DNA of 64,000 nt from Bacteroides ihuae (GTDB lineage Bacteria > Bacteroidota > Bacteroidia > Bacteroidales > Bacteroidaceae): NCBI RefSeq assembly GCF_900104585.1, contig NZ_FNVX01000005.1:496001-560000 (forward strand). The letters run 5' to 3'. Below the pieces are notes generated by a model. It made no database searches and was not told the origin of the DNA. It saw only the letters and a program-made list of their open reading frames with translations. Numbering within the stretch: position 1 is the stretch's first letter; every line of letters starts with the position of its first letter. A program made the translations under genes and the position numbers. Shown piece after piece: positions 17,733 to 27,246 of this stretch.

Positions 17733-18893
17733 CTATGCTTTCTTCATTATTTTATCAATAATAAGTGCAATGGCTCCGTCACCTGTAACGTTACAAGCCG
17801 TACCAAAACTATCCATGGCAATATAAAGAGCAATCATCAATGCTTGCGCAGACTGGTCGAATCCAAGAATAGATTGCAAGATACCTAATGCAGCCATAAT
17901 GGCTCCACCCGGAACTCCGGGAGCAGCAACCATGGTGATACCTAACATGAAAATAAATCCGGCAAACATCGGGAAATCATGAGGCATGCCTTGCATTATC
18001 ATTAAAGCTAAGGCGCAGGCTACTATTTTGAGAGTACTTCCAGATAGGTGTATAGTGGCACAGAGAGGAATAACAAACCCGGCTATATCTGCAGAAACGC
18101 CATTTTTCTTGGTTTGTTCTAATGTTACAGGAATGGTGGCTGCAGAAGATTGTGTGCCCAACGCGGTGAAATAAGCAGGCATCATGCGGCCTAGTAGCTT
18201 GAAGGGATTTCGTTTTACGAAAAGTGCGGCAATGGAATATTGAAATATGAGCAAAAAGATGTGAAGAAAGAAAATGATTCCGATGATTTTGATAAATACT
18301 ATTAAAATAGAATAGACCTGTCCGGTAGAGGTCATGCTCAGAAAAATGCCAAATATATAAATGGGCAGTACAGGCAAGATGACGGAGTTGATCAACAGAA
18401 GAATAATATCTTGGAAATCTCTTGCTACTTCTTTGAGTGCATTGCTCTGTAAACTGGCAAGTCCCAACCCGAGGGTGAAAGCAAGAACGAGAGAGGTCAT
18501 CACGCTCATTAGCGGAGGAATGGCTACTGAAAAGTAGGGAAGAATACTTTCACTTTGTTTTGCTATCTCAAGTGGCACTCCGGGAGTAATTAGCATTGGA
18601 AATACGCTTTGCCCCACAAAGTAGGACAGAAAGCCGGAGAATAGTGTGGCTCCATAGGCAATGAGCACAGTGATGAGGAGCAATTTACCTGCTCTATTGC
18701 CAATGTCGGCAATGGCGACGGTCACTAAGCCGAGTATAATAAGAGGTATAGAGAAACCAAGTAGCTCGCTAAAAAGTCCGTTGAAAGTGCTAAACAAGCG
18801 CACTATTGGAGATGGGAGGAAATAGCCGGAAATGATGCCTAACATAATGGCAATGATAATACGAGGCAACAGACCTATACGCTTTATTTTCAT
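17733..18893 (-). CDS. Dicarboxylate/amino acid:cation symporter (DAACS family)
   Basis: Inner-membrane sodium- or proton-coupled uptake carrier of the glutamate/C4-dicarboxylate/serine family. Eight or so membrane segments plus two re-entrant loops fit the sequence. The hairpin-1 motif TQSSAATIPVTLE and the NVTGDGAIALII end (in place of the more usual N-x-x-x-D) are visible. The 386 residues from ATG 18893 (MKIKRIG) are usual for compact members. A longer frame reaching 18947 would run through the -7 element at 18916-18923 and adds a non-membrane tail, so it was not chosen. Divergent from gnd. Substrate cannot be told from sequence alone. Confidence 0.88.
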   Translation of the reverse strand: MKIKRIGLLPRIIIAIMLGIISGYFLPSPIVRLFSTFNGLFSELLGFSIPLIILGLVTVAIADIGNRAGKLLLITVLIAYGATLFSGFLSYFVGQSVFPMLITPGVPLEIAKQSESILPYFSVAIPPLMSVMTSLVLAFTLGLGLASLQSNALKEVARDFQDIILLLINSVILPVLPIYIFGIFLSMTSTGQVYSILIVFIKIIGIIFFLHIFLLIFQYSIAALFVKRNPFKLLGRMMPAYFTALGTQSSAATIPVTLEQTKKNGVSADIAGFVIPLCATIHLSGSTLKIVACALALMIMQGMPHDFPMFAGFIFMLGITMVAAPGVPGGAIMAALGILQSILGFDQSAQALMIALYIAMDSFGTACNVTGDGAIALIIDKIMKKA

Positions 18894-18915
18894 ATTAAGA
18901 TTGTATTGATGGATG

Positions 18916-18923
18916 CAAAAGTA
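18916..18923 (-). promoter_or_regulatory. -7 promoter element for the DAACS symporter
   Basis: The minus strand reads TACTTTTG 23 bp before the ATG at 18893. The -33 region is not convincing. Confidence 0.5.
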
Positions 18924-19007
18924 GTAAATTCTCCCGAACAAATGCATGAAGCATATCGTTATACTCGAAAATAAGAATAAGAAACATACATTCCAAATAT
19001 AAAAAAT

Positions 19008-20480
19008 ATGGATAATAAGAAATCGGATATAGGTCTTATTGGCCTAGCAGTGATGGGAGAGAACCTTGCTTTAAATATGGAAAGCAAAAATTGGCAGGTT
19101 TCAGTGTATAATCGTACGGTAATCGGAGTAGAAGAAGGTGTGGTCGATCGTTTTGTGAATGGGCGTGCCAAGGGAAAGAATGTACAAGGCTTTACTGAGA
19201 TCAAAGATTTTGTTGAATCATTGGCGGCACCTCGCAAGATAATGATGATGGTGCGTGCCGGAAGTGCTGTGGATGAGTTGATGGACCAACTATTTCCTTT
19301 ACTTTCTGCAGGAGATATACTGATTGATGGTGGTAATTCGAATTATGAAGATACTAACCGGAGAGTTGAACTGTCAGAATCGAAAGGTTTTCTTTTCGTT
19401 GGCTCCGGAGTATCCGGTGGAGAAGAAGGAGCTTTGAATGGGGCTTCTATTATGCCTGGTGGTTCTGCAAATGCATGGTCTCAGGTTAAGCCTATCTTGC
19501 AAAGCATTGCGGCTAAGACATCGGATGGTACTCCCTGCTGTGAGTGGGTAGGTCCTGCCGGGTCAGGACATTTTGTGAAGATGATTCACAATGGTATTGA
19601 GTATGGAGACATGCAGCTAATAGCTGAGGCTTACTGGATGATGAAGAATCTTTTGAGTGTTGATCATGAAGAAATTGCTTCTATCTTTGCTGGCTGGAAT
19701 GAAGGAAAACTACGGAGCTACCTCATTGAAATAACGGCCAATATATTGAAGCATAAAGATAAGTCAGGTGACTATCTGGTAGATAAAATATTGGATGCTG
19801 CCGGACAGAAAGGAACAGGCAAGTGGTCGGTGATTAATGCGATGGAACTCGGTATGCCACTGGGGCTTATAGCCACTGCTGTATTTGAACGTAGCTTGTC
19901 TAGTCAAAAGGCTTTGCGCGAAACTGCTTCACATAGCTATAAACACGGACATCTGCAAGCGGTATACAACAAACCGGAGTTGGTGAAGGATGTTCATTCG
20001 GCACTTTATGCTTCTAAGTTAGTGTCTTATGCGCAAGGGTTTGCCGTATTACAGAAAGCATCAGATGCATTTGGTTGGAACTTGAATCTTTCATCAATCG
20101 CTCGTATGTGGCGGGGTGGGTGCATCATTCGTAGTGTATTTCTTAATGATATTGCAGCTGCATTCGAAGCTAAAGAAAAGCCCGAACATTTGTTGCTCGC
20201 TCCTTACTTTAAAGAAGAGATGAGACAGTTATTGCCGGGTTGGAAAAATTTGGTCGCTGCAGCAGTACGCGAAGAGCTACCTGTACCGGCATTTTCTTCT
20301 GCTCTGAATTATTTCTATTCTTTGGTCTCGGAAAAGTTACCAGCCAACATGGTTCAGGCACAGCGCGATTACTTTGGTGCCCACACCTTTGAGCGTACGG
20401 ATAACTTGCGCGGAGTATTTTTCCACGAAAACTGGACCGGACATGGAGGGGATACGAAGTCGGGTACTTATAATGTATAA
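19008..20480 (+). CDS. gnd: 6-phosphogluconate dehydrogenase, decarboxylating
   Basis: Oxidises and decarboxylates 6-phosphogluconate to ribulose 5-phosphate, reducing NADP (or NAD), in the cytoplasm. The Rossmann motif GLIGLAVMGENLALNM starts at residue 9. The substrate loop with GVSGGEEGALNGASIMPGG and the PROSITE-type segment ILDAAGQKGTGKWS are intact. The length of 490 residues is that of the long homodimeric class. First gene of gnd-zwf-pgl, with 21 bp to zwf, so the whole oxidative pentose phosphate branch is one transcript, although the genes sit in reverse order of the reactions. Confidence 0.98.
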   Translation: MDNKKSDIGLIGLAVMGENLALNMESKNWQVSVYNRTVIGVEEGVVDRFVNGRAKGKNVQGFTEIKDFVESLAAPRKIMMMVRAGSAVDELMDQLFPLLSAGDILIDGGNSNYEDTNRRVELSESKGFLFVGSGVSGGEEGALNGASIMPGGSANAWSQVKPILQSIAAKTSDGTPCCEWVGPAGSGHFVKMIHNGIEYGDMQLIAEAYWMMKNLLSVDHEEIASIFAGWNEGKLRSYLIEITANILKHKDKSGDYLVDKILDAAGQKGTGKWSVINAMELGMPLGLIATAVFERSLSSQKALRETASHSYKHGHLQAVYNKPELVKDVHSALYASKLVSYAQGFAVLQKASDAFGWNLNLSSIARMWRGGCIIRSVFLNDIAAAFEAKEKPEHLLLAPYFKEEMRQLLPGWKNLVAAAVREELPVPAFSSALNYFYSLVSEKLPANMVQAQRDYFGAHTFERTDNLRGVFFHENWTGHGGDTKSGTYNV

Positions 20481-20501
20481 CAGTTTATTTAAAATGAGAT
20501 T

Positions 20502-22019
20502 ATGGTGAATGATAAATATACAGAACGCCCTTTCGTTATGGTCATCTTTGGTGCTTCAGGCGATTTGACCAAGCGTAAGTTGATGCCTGCGCTCTATTCT
20601 TTATATAAAGAAGAGCGTTTGCCGAAAGAACTTTCAATACTAGGTATAGGGCGAACGGTATATACCGATACTGACTATCGCTCTTATATATTAAAAGAAA
20701 TAAAGCTTTTTCTGAACTCATCTGAGCAAGATGGACCGATGATGGAAAGTTTTGTTTCACACCTTTATTACCTCTCTATTGATCCTGCGATTGAGAGTGA
20801 GTATGGCCAACTAAGTTGTCGCCTTGAGGAATTGAGTGGCGAAGAGCGCCCCGATAATTTACTCTACTATTTGGCTACTCCACCATCTTTGTACGGAGTG
20901 ATTCCGTTACATCTTAAAAAATGGAGACTGAATAGTAAGCATGCGCGCATCATTGTAGAGAAGCCTTTTGGATACGATCTAGAGTCGGCTCAAGAGCTCA
21001 ATCGCATTTATTCTTCGGCATTTGATGAACGCCAAATCTACCGTATTGATCACTTCTTGGGTAAGGAGACTGCGCAGAATCTGTTGGCTTTTCGTTTTGC
21101 AAATGGTATATTTGAACCGTTGTGGAACAGAAACTATATTGACTATGTGGAAGTTACGGCCGTGGAAAATCTCGGTATCGAGCAGCGTGGCGGATTTTAT
21201 GATACAACAGGAGCATTGCGCGATATGGTGCAAAATCATTTGATCCAGTTGGTTGCACTGACGGCTATGGAACCGCCTGCTGCATTCAATGCGGATAGCT
21301 TCAGAAACGAGGTGGTAAAGGTTTACGAATCTTTAACTCCCCTCAATGAAGTGGATCTGGACGAGCACATTGTGCGCGGACAATATACAGTATCCGGTTC
21401 AAAGAAAGGTTATCGTGAGGAGAAGAATATTCCTGAGGATTCTCGTACGGAAACCTATATTGCCATGAAGTTGGGAATCAGTAACTGGCGTTGGAGTGGA
21501 GTACCTTTCTATATTCGTACTGGTAAACAGATGCCTACGAAGGTGACTGAGATAGTGGTACACTTCAAAGAAACTCCTCATCAGATGTTTCGCATGGCGG
21601 GAGATAAAGCACCCATTGCCAACAAGCTTATTTTGCGCTTACAGCCCAATGAAGGTATTGTGCTGAAATTCGGGATGAAACTTCCCGGCCCCGGCTTCGA
21701 AGTAAAACAGGTGATGATGGATTTCAGTTACGATAAATTGGGTGGTGTGCCTTCCGGTGACGCTTATGCTCGACTGATTGAGGATTGCATACAGGGAGAT
21801 CCAACCCTCTTCACGCGGAGTGACGCTGTTGAAGCATCATGGCGCTTTTTCGATCCGATACTTCAGTATTGGAAAGAACATACGGAGGCACCTCTGTATG
21901 GATATCCAGCAGGCACATGGGGGCCGCTTGAAAGTGAGGCAATGATGCATGAGCATGGAGCTGAGTGGACTAATCCTTGTAAAAACTTAACGAATACTGA
22001 TGAATATTGCGAGCTATGA
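20502..22019 (+). CDS. zwf: Glucose-6-phosphate 1-dehydrogenase
   Basis: Oxidises glucose 6-phosphate to 6-phosphoglucono-lactone with NAD(P). The nucleotide loop GASGDLTKRK lies at residues 17-26, the substrate motif EKPFGYDL near 153-160, and the active-site signature RIDHFLGKE at 181-189, containing the catalytic histidine. The 505 residues are standard. The stop codon overlaps the pgl start (ATGA), so the two are translationally coupled. Confidence 0.98.
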   Translation: MVNDKYTERPFVMVIFGASGDLTKRKLMPALYSLYKEERLPKELSILGIGRTVYTDTDYRSYILKEIKLFLNSSEQDGPMMESFVSHLYYLSIDPAIESEYGQLSCRLEELSGEERPDNLLYYLATPPSLYGVIPLHLKKWRLNSKHARIIVEKPFGYDLESAQELNRIYSSAFDERQIYRIDHFLGKETAQNLLAFRFANGIFEPLWNRNYIDYVEVTAVENLGIEQRGGFYDTTGALRDMVQNHLIQLVALTAMEPPAAFNADSFRNEVVKVYESLTPLNEVDLDEHIVRGQYTVSGSKKGYREEKNIPEDSRTETYIAMKLGISNWRWSGVPFYIRTGKQMPTKVTEIVVHFKETPHQMFRMAGDKAPIANKLILRLQPNEGIVLKFGMKLPGPGFEVKQVMMDFSYDKLGGVPSGDAYARLIEDCIQGDPTLFTRSDAVEASWRFFDPILQYWKEHTEAPLYGYPAGTWGPLESEAMMHEHGAEWTNPCKNLTNTDEYCEL

Positions 22020-22726
22020 AAAAAAATATTTATTCCTCTTCTATAGAGACGGCACGCGCATTAATTCTGCATATCGTTAACTTGGTATTGAATGAACCGG
22101 ACAGGATGTTCGATATTGCATTTAGCGGTGGTAGCACTCCTGCATTGATGTTCGATTTGTGGGCCAATGAATATAAGGCAGTGACGCCTTGGGACCGTAT
22201 CAGGGTTTGGTGGGTAGACGAACGTTGCGTGCGTCCTGAAAAACCAGACAGTAATTATGGTATGATGAGGATGCTTTTACTGGATGTGGTTTCGATTCCA
22301 GAAGCTAATATCTTTCGTATCATGGGAGAGAATAAGCCTAAGGAAGAAGCAGCTCGCTATTCAGCACTAGTGAAGGAGCATGTTCAGTCACAGGGTAATT
22401 TTCCTGTATTTGACATCGTATTGCTTGGTGCCGGAAACGACGGGCATACCTCTTCTATTTTTCCGGGGCAAGAGCAATTACTTATTTCCCCCGAGATTTA
22501 TGAGGCTACCTACAATCCGAATACAGGGCAAAATAGAATAGCCCTTACCGGACAACCAATTATTAATGCTGCTCAAGTCATCTTCTTTATTATGGGTAAA
22601 GACAAAGCTGATGTTGTTTCTGAAATTTGTCAGTCGGGAGATACGTGTCCGGCTGCATATATAGCCCATCATGCCGGCGAAGTATTATTCTTCTTAGATC
22701 AGGCAGCAGCAAGTAAGCTTCAATAG
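22016..22726 (+). CDS. pgl: 6-phosphogluconolactonase (DevB/SOL family)
   Basis: Hydrolyses 6-phosphoglucono-1,5-lactone to 6-phosphogluconate. The 236-residue protein has FSGGSTP (sugar-phosphate loop, near residue 37), WWVDERCV, LLGAGNDGHTSSIFPG and an ALTGQPIINAAQVIFF strand, all typical of the glucosamine-6-P isomerase/lactonase fold. ATG at 22016 overlaps the zwf TGA and is preferred over a TTG nine bases upstream. Last gene of the operon; the dispersed palindromic repeat follows about 40 bp later. Confidence 0.96.
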   Translation: MKKNIYSSSIETARALILHIVNLVLNEPDRMFDIAFSGGSTPALMFDLWANEYKAVTPWDRIRVWWVDERCVRPEKPDSNYGMMRMLLLDVVSIPEANIFRIMGENKPKEEAARYSALVKEHVQSQGNFPVFDIVLLGAGNDGHTSSIFPGQEQLLISPEIYEATYNPNTGQNRIALTGQPIINAAQVIFFIMGKDKADVVSEICQSGDTCPAAYIAHHAGEVLFFLDQAAASKLQ

Positions 22727-22756
22727 CTTATTCTTTACAAATTGCTTTATTCTTAG

Positions 22757-22869
22757 ATATCATATAAGTTCAGCGTGTTGAAGTAGTTAATTCAGCACGC
22801 TGATCTAGTTAATTCACCGCGGTGAATTAACTAGATCAACAAACCCCTCTCAGGAGGCTTGTATCGGTA
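22757..22869 (+). repeat. Dispersed palindromic repeat, copy 2 (head on the right)
   Basis: Units start at 22769, 22791 and 22813 (exact 22-bp steps). The cores are TTCAGCGTGTTGAA, TTCAGCACGCTGAT and the perfect palindrome TTCACCGCGGTGAA, with linkers GTAGTTAA, CTAGTTAA and TTAACTAG. A half core ATCAAC and the head CCCCTCTCAGGAGGCTTGTA follow. ATATCATATAA at 22757-22767 matches the left flank of copy 1. The remaining sequence to 23123 shows no gene. Confidence 0.9.
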
Positions 22870-23123
22870 CCTAACTTATCTTTACATTATTCCTTCTTTA
22901 TCGTTTAATTCTGGTATAACTCAATAGATATTATCACGAAGAATTTCCTTTTGTAATCCTTCTGATTAACCATTACTTTTCCATTCGTTAGCTATTTTTG
23001 TTTTATTATTTGTGTACGTAGTACTTTCTGTCTATATTGGTACGTCAAAATATAAATTTTGAATACAAGGAGTAAACGCCTGATTTAGATATTGCTAAAG
23101 AAACTAATTTAATAACAAATAGT

Positions 23124-23831
23124 ATGGAAACCTTCATTAGTGATTTGTCTAACAAAGAATATCCGATTGCGGATAGAGTATCAGCAAAATCAGTAAGACT
23201 ACCTATCATGCAATTGATAAGAAATGAACATTCCAATTTTGCAGACAACCAATATTTATCTTTGAGTGAATTGGATGTTTATAGAGAGAAACACATTGAG
23301 ATTTTTATGAAAAAGCAAGTTGGTAAGATTACCAAATTAGAAAAAAGAGTCTTAACATCGCTGAAGGATAAAAAAACTATTTCTGATACAATTGAACGGG
23401 AAGATGAGCCTGTTTTAACTTTCGGACAGCGGGTTGCCGATAAGATTGCCGATTTTGGAGGTAGTTGGACCTTTATTATTTCGTTTCTGGTATCTTTGTT
23501 GGTCTGGATTTGTTTGAACATTCTCTGGCTTGCCAATAAGGGGTTTGATCCATATCCTTTTATTTTGTTAAATCTGATTTTGTCCATGTTGGCAGCCTTG
23601 CAGGCACCTGTTATTATGATGAGTCAAAACAGGCAAGAATCTAAAGATCGAGATAGGGCAAAGAAGGATTATATGATTAATCTGAAGTCTGAATTGGAAA
23701 TAGAGATGCTTCATGAAAAGATTGACCATCTAATAATTAATGAGCAACAGGAATTGCTCGAAATTCATAAAACCCAGTTGGAAATATTATCTGAAATCTT
23801 GAAGAGAGTTGAGAGTATGCAAGAAAAGTGA
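23124..23831 (+). CDS. DUF1003 family membrane protein
   Basis: A 235-residue protein. After a charged N-terminal half, the DUF1003 core starts near residue 97 with FGQRVADKIADFGGSWTFI. It contains two membrane spans (about 112-132 and 145-165, joined by LANKGFDPYPFILLN) and continues into MMSQNRQESKDRDRAKKDY. The last 55 residues are a predicted coiled coil rich in Glu, Ile and Leu. Function of the family is unknown; the topology suggests an inner-membrane anchor with a cytoplasmic oligomerising tail. It sits alone between a repeat copy and a convergent operon. Confidence 0.85.
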   Translation: METFISDLSNKEYPIADRVSAKSVRLPIMQLIRNEHSNFADNQYLSLSELDVYREKHIEIFMKKQVGKITKLEKRVLTSLKDKKTISDTIEREDEPVLTFGQRVADKIADFGGSWTFIISFLVSLLVWICLNILWLANKGFDPYPFILLNLILSMLAALQAPVIMMSQNRQESKDRDRAKKDYMINLKSELEIEMLHEKIDHLIINEQQELLEIHKTQLEILSEILKRVESMQEK

Positions 23832-23911
23832 TTCTTCTAATTATTTCAATATATTTTAAACTTAGCTTAGTTAGTCCAGTTAGCATCTTTTTTAGTTTTT
23901 TGTATTATTAC

Positions 23912-23961
23912 TCCGACAACTTTTCGACAACTTAAACCATCGTCCGACAACTTTTCGACAA
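23912..23961. repeat. Pair of 19-bp direct repeats
   Basis: TCCGACAACTTTTCGACAA occurs at 23912-23930 and again at 23943-23961, 12 bp apart, each with the internal half-repeat CGACAA twice. No gene product or mobile element explains it; the flanking bases are AT-rich non-coding DNA. Confidence 0.85.
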
Positions 23962-24024
23962 TTATTTAATGTCATATATGGAGCTATTCTCGGAATATCA
24001 TTTCGCCTGTAGCGCCCTGTGGCA

Positions 24025-24069
24025 AACAAAAAATACTCCCTGATCCGTTCGCTTACGGGGGGAGTATTT
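24025..24069 (-). terminator. Terminator of the efflux/two-component operon
   Basis: AAATACTCCC (24031-24040) pairs with GGGAGTATTT (24060-24069), and on the minus strand the stem runs straight into TTTTTT. It lies about 150 bp past the LytTR regulator gene and would end the six-gene operon. Confidence 0.8.
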
Positions 24070-24218
24070 ACACAAAAACTAAACTAGACTTAACTAAACT
24101 ATTCTATTGCGGAGTTTCACAACCCCTATCTGTTCTCTGCAAAGATATGTATTTGTTTTCTTTTGTGCAAACAGTAATCGACAAAAGAGCGTTTTCCATC
24201 GATAAAACACTTGTTGAT

Positions 24219-24917
24219 TTAACTTCTTTCATCCAAGAAAAGCTGAAAGGCTTGTTTATAGCTGTCACTAATAGGAATATAAGTTTTATCGAAGACTATT
24301 CTTCCGCGATCTATGATCCGTATTTTCTCTTTCTGAACGATGAATGAGCGGTGTACACGCATGAAATGGCTACTTGGTAGCAATTCTTCCATTGACTTCA
24401 TACTCATTAAAGACAAGATTGGCTTGACGCTATCTTCAAGATATATCTTTATATAATCTTTTAACCCTTCTATATAAAGGATCTTTTTTAATTCTATTTG
24501 TATGAGTTTATAGTCGCTTTTTACATAAATACTCTCTTTTTCTTCGGGTTTGTGTACTAGTTCGAACCACTGCACAGCTTTGTTGGCTGCCTGAAGAAAA
24601 TCGACATACGAAATGGGCTTCAAAAGATAGTCGAGTGCGTTGACTCGATAACCATCTATCGCATATTGACCGAAGGCGGTAGTAAACACGATACGTGTAT
24701 GAGGGTCTATCATTTGAGAGAATTCCAAACCATTCAGTTCGGGCATCTGTATGTCCAGAAATAACAGGTCTGTTTCATTAATTGGCAGTTCCTTCATTGC
24801 CTGCATGGCGCTAGAGTATTTTCCTATTAACTTCAGAAACGGAGTCTTATTGACGTAACTTTCCAATAAGCTGAGTGCTAAAGGTTCGTCATCTATAATT
24901 GCGCAATTGAGTACCAT
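24219..24917 (-). CDS. LytTR-family response regulator
   Basis: A 232-residue two-domain regulator. The receiver domain (1-120) has the acidic pair DDE at 9-11, phospho-acceptor D55 in LLFLDIQMP, T79-T80 and the lysine in LLKPIS. A LytTR DNA-binding domain (about 135-232) shows YIEGLKDYIKIYLED and HFMRVHRSFIV. The gene starts three bases after the kinase stop and is last in the operon. Its target is probably the same efflux operon, since Bacteroidota LytS/LytTR pairs often sit with the transporters they control (inference). Confidence 0.93.
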   Translation of the reverse strand: MVLNCAIIDDEPLALSLLESYVNKTPFLKLIGKYSSAMQAMKELPINETDLLFLDIQMPELNGLEFSQMIDPHTRIVFTTAFGQYAIDGYRVNALDYLLKPISYVDFLQAANKAVQWFELVHKPEEKESIYVKSDYKLIQIELKKILYIEGLKDYIKIYLEDSVKPILSLMSMKSMEELLPSSHFMRVHRSFIVQKEKIRIIDRGRIVFDKTYIPISDSYKQAFQLFLDERS

Positions 24918-24920
24918 AAT

Positions 24921-25982
24921 TTAAATTTTTGAAGGCATGAGGTATAATCTTGATATATATTCTTTTCCATTTTCTGAGATATATTTATCCCAAGTATAGT
25001 GCTTCGAATAGAGCAATTCTAAGCGTTTTTGCACTTGCTCCAGACCAATGCCCGAACCGCTTTTATCCATCTTTTCGTTTTTAGGATGGTAACTATTGAT
25101 TATTTCGCAGCATATTTTGTTCTTATGCTCGGAAAGGAGGATGCGTATGAAACTGGGTTCTGTAGGAGAAATGCCGTGTTTGAAGGCGTTCTCTATCAGT
25201 GATATGAAAATCAAAGGAGCAATTTCAGTTTTACTGTCAGAACGGATATCTATTTGCGTCTCTACTGTAACGTTGCTGGTAAGGCGTATGCGCATCAATT
25301 CAATGTAGTTGCGAATAAAATCAGCTTCTCTGCCTAGTGGTACAAAGGTTTGCTGATTCTCGTAAAGCACATGGCGGAGTAGTTTACTAAGTTCCTGAAC
25401 TGCTTGTTGAGCCTTATCGGTGTCGAAAGTTATTAAGGCGTAGATATTATTCAAGGTGTTCAGTAAGAAATGAGGATTTAATTGGTTGCGCAAGTTTTTT
25501 AGTTCTGCTTCCGTACGATTTTTTTCTGCTTCGCGTCGAGCTGATTCCGACACTCTCCATCGACTACTCATGCGAATAGCTATACTAAGTCCTATGGCAA
25601 ATATTAAGCTGACGATGTCGCGAATGAAAAAGATCAATCTTGGGGGACGCTTATATTTATACATCGAATTTGGATCGATAACGGGTGGCATATCCATCTT
25701 TTGCCATACTTGTAAGGCTGCTCCGATGCCAATTAATAGTATTACATTATATATTATGTATTTTCGGGTTTTTTCGTTGAATAAAAGACGAGGAATTAGA
25801 AAGAAATAGTTTACATAAAAAATCACCAAAAAGGAAAAGAGTACTGAGGTATGACGAAAGTAAGCATTCCAGTCAACACTGTTGTTTTCTCGTTCCATGA
25901 AGAATGGGTAGCCAAACACAATGCTCCAGCTGATGATATGTATCATCGCTTCGAGTGTACGATTGGTGGTTTGTAATTTCAT
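24921..25982 (-). CDS. LytS/YehU-type sensor histidine kinase
   Basis: A 353-residue kinase with four membrane segments in the first 140 residues and little extracytoplasmic sequence between them. Next come a short coiled linker and the His_kinase (PF06580-type) motif NQLNPHFLLNTLNNIYALI with phospho-accepting H171. The ATPase half has IENAFKHG (N box) and GSGIGLEQVQKRL (G box). Cognate regulator is the downstream LytTR gene. The small periplasmic exposure suggests sensing within the membrane or through the transporter. Confidence 0.93.
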   Translation of the reverse strand: MKLQTTNRTLEAMIHIISWSIVFGYPFFMERENNSVDWNAYFRHTSVLFSFLVIFYVNYFFLIPRLLFNEKTRKYIIYNVILLIGIGAALQVWQKMDMPPVIDPNSMYKYKRPPRLIFFIRDIVSLIFAIGLSIAIRMSSRWRVSESARREAEKNRTEAELKNLRNQLNPHFLLNTLNNIYALITFDTDKAQQAVQELSKLLRHVLYENQQTFVPLGREADFIRNYIELMRIRLTSNVTVETQIDIRSDSKTEIAPLIFISLIENAFKHGISPTEPSFIRILLSEHKNKICCEIINSYHPKNEKMDKSGSGIGLEQVQKRLELLYSKHYTWDKYISENGKEYISRLYLMPSKI

Positions 25983-26008
25983 GTTTACAAATATAATGTT
26001 TTATTTCA

Positions 26009-27229
26009 TTATTCGTATCTGATAGCATCTATTGGATCAAGATCGGCTGCTTTTTTTGCAGGATACCATCCAAAGAATACTCCGGTTACGGTACAAACAG
26101 CAAAACTCAGAACGACACTCCATGGCTGTATGTAAATAGGCCAATGAGCGAATATCTTTACTCCGAAGGATGCTCCAATACCGAGAATAACACCGATGAT
26201 ACCTCCGGTAATACTGATTAAGATTGCTTCTATGAGGAATTGACTCAAGATGTCTATTCCACGGGCACCAACAGACATACGTAGTCCGATTTCACGAGTA
26301 CGCTCTGTAACACTGACGTACATGATGTTCATGATCCCGATTCCTCCTACAATAAGGCTGATGCCAGCAATGCATGCAAGCAGAGTTGTCATTAAGTCGG
26401 TCGTAGAGTTGAGCATAGTACTTAACTCTTGCTGAGAGCGAATATTGAAATCATCGTCGTCTGTTATTCTAAGTTTGTGATTGGTACGTAAAATAGAGCT
26501 TACTTCCGTGATGGCTTGCTCGGTCATATCTTCGGTGAGGGCAGATGCCATAATCCCTTGTAGATAAGTCACTGCGAGCATACGTTTCATTACCGTAGTG
26601 TAGGGAGCCAAAACAACTGCGTCCTGATCTTGCCCCATCGTATTATAGCCTTTTGCTTTGAGCACACCTACTACACGAAAGGGTATCTTGTTGAAGCGGA
26701 TCACGTGTCCTATAGGGTCGCTTCCATCAGTAAACAGATTGTCGACAATGGTTTTTCCGATGACACACACTTTGGCGCTGCTCTGTATGTCGGCATCAGT
26801 AAACATATCACCGTTTTCTACCGTAAGTTGTCGAATAGAGAGATATTCAGTGTTTACTCCATTGACGCTGCCTGGATAATTATTGGCTCCATAGATAAAT
26901 TGTCCAGAGCTACTAACGTTTGGGCTAATGGCTGCAAGATATTTTGTGTTATTTTGCAGAGACTGATAATCTGTTAACTTCAATGTTTGCATAGCAGAGG
27001 GATCTTGACGTACACCACCTCGCATATCGGCTCCGGGGTTAATCATGATCATATTCGATCCCATTTCGGCTATCTGGCTTTGGATACTTTTTTTCGATCC
27101 TTGTCCGATGGCAAGCATGGTGATGACCGAGGCCACACCAATGATGATACCAAGCATGGTAAGGAAGGCGCGAAGCTTATTGTTGGCCAATGCCCGTAGG
27201 GCTATTTTAAATAAATTTGTTCCATTCAT
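26009..27229 (-). CDS. MacB/FtsX-type ABC transporter permease
   Basis: A 406-residue permease. One N-terminal membrane segment (ALANNKLRAFLTMLGIIIGVASVITML) is followed by a large periplasmic MacB-PCD domain (about 50-270) and three C-terminal membrane segments (FtsX domain, IMYVSVTERTREIGLRMSVGA motif). It pairs with the ATPase gene 17 bp upstream, and together with the MacA-like and TolC-like genes forms a tripartite export pump. Substrate unknown; relatives export macrolides, peptides or lipoproteins. Confidence 0.93.
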   Translation of the reverse strand: MNGTNLFKIALRALANNKLRAFLTMLGIIIGVASVITMLAIGQGSKKSIQSQIAEMGSNMIMINPGADMRGGVRQDPSAMQTLKLTDYQSLQNNTKYLAAISPNVSSSGQFIYGANNYPGSVNGVNTEYLSIRQLTVENGDMFTDADIQSSAKVCVIGKTIVDNLFTDGSDPIGHVIRFNKIPFRVVGVLKAKGYNTMGQDQDAVVLAPYTTVMKRMLAVTYLQGIMASALTEDMTEQAITEVSSILRTNHKLRITDDDDFNIRSQQELSTMLNSTTDLMTTLLACIAGISLIVGGIGIMNIMYVSVTERTREIGLRMSVGARGIDILSQFLIEAILISITGGIIGVILGIGASFGVKIFAHWPIYIQPWSVVLSFAVCTVTGVFFGWYPAKKAADLDPIDAIRYE

Positions 27230-27246
27230 AATGTGTGGTGGATATG

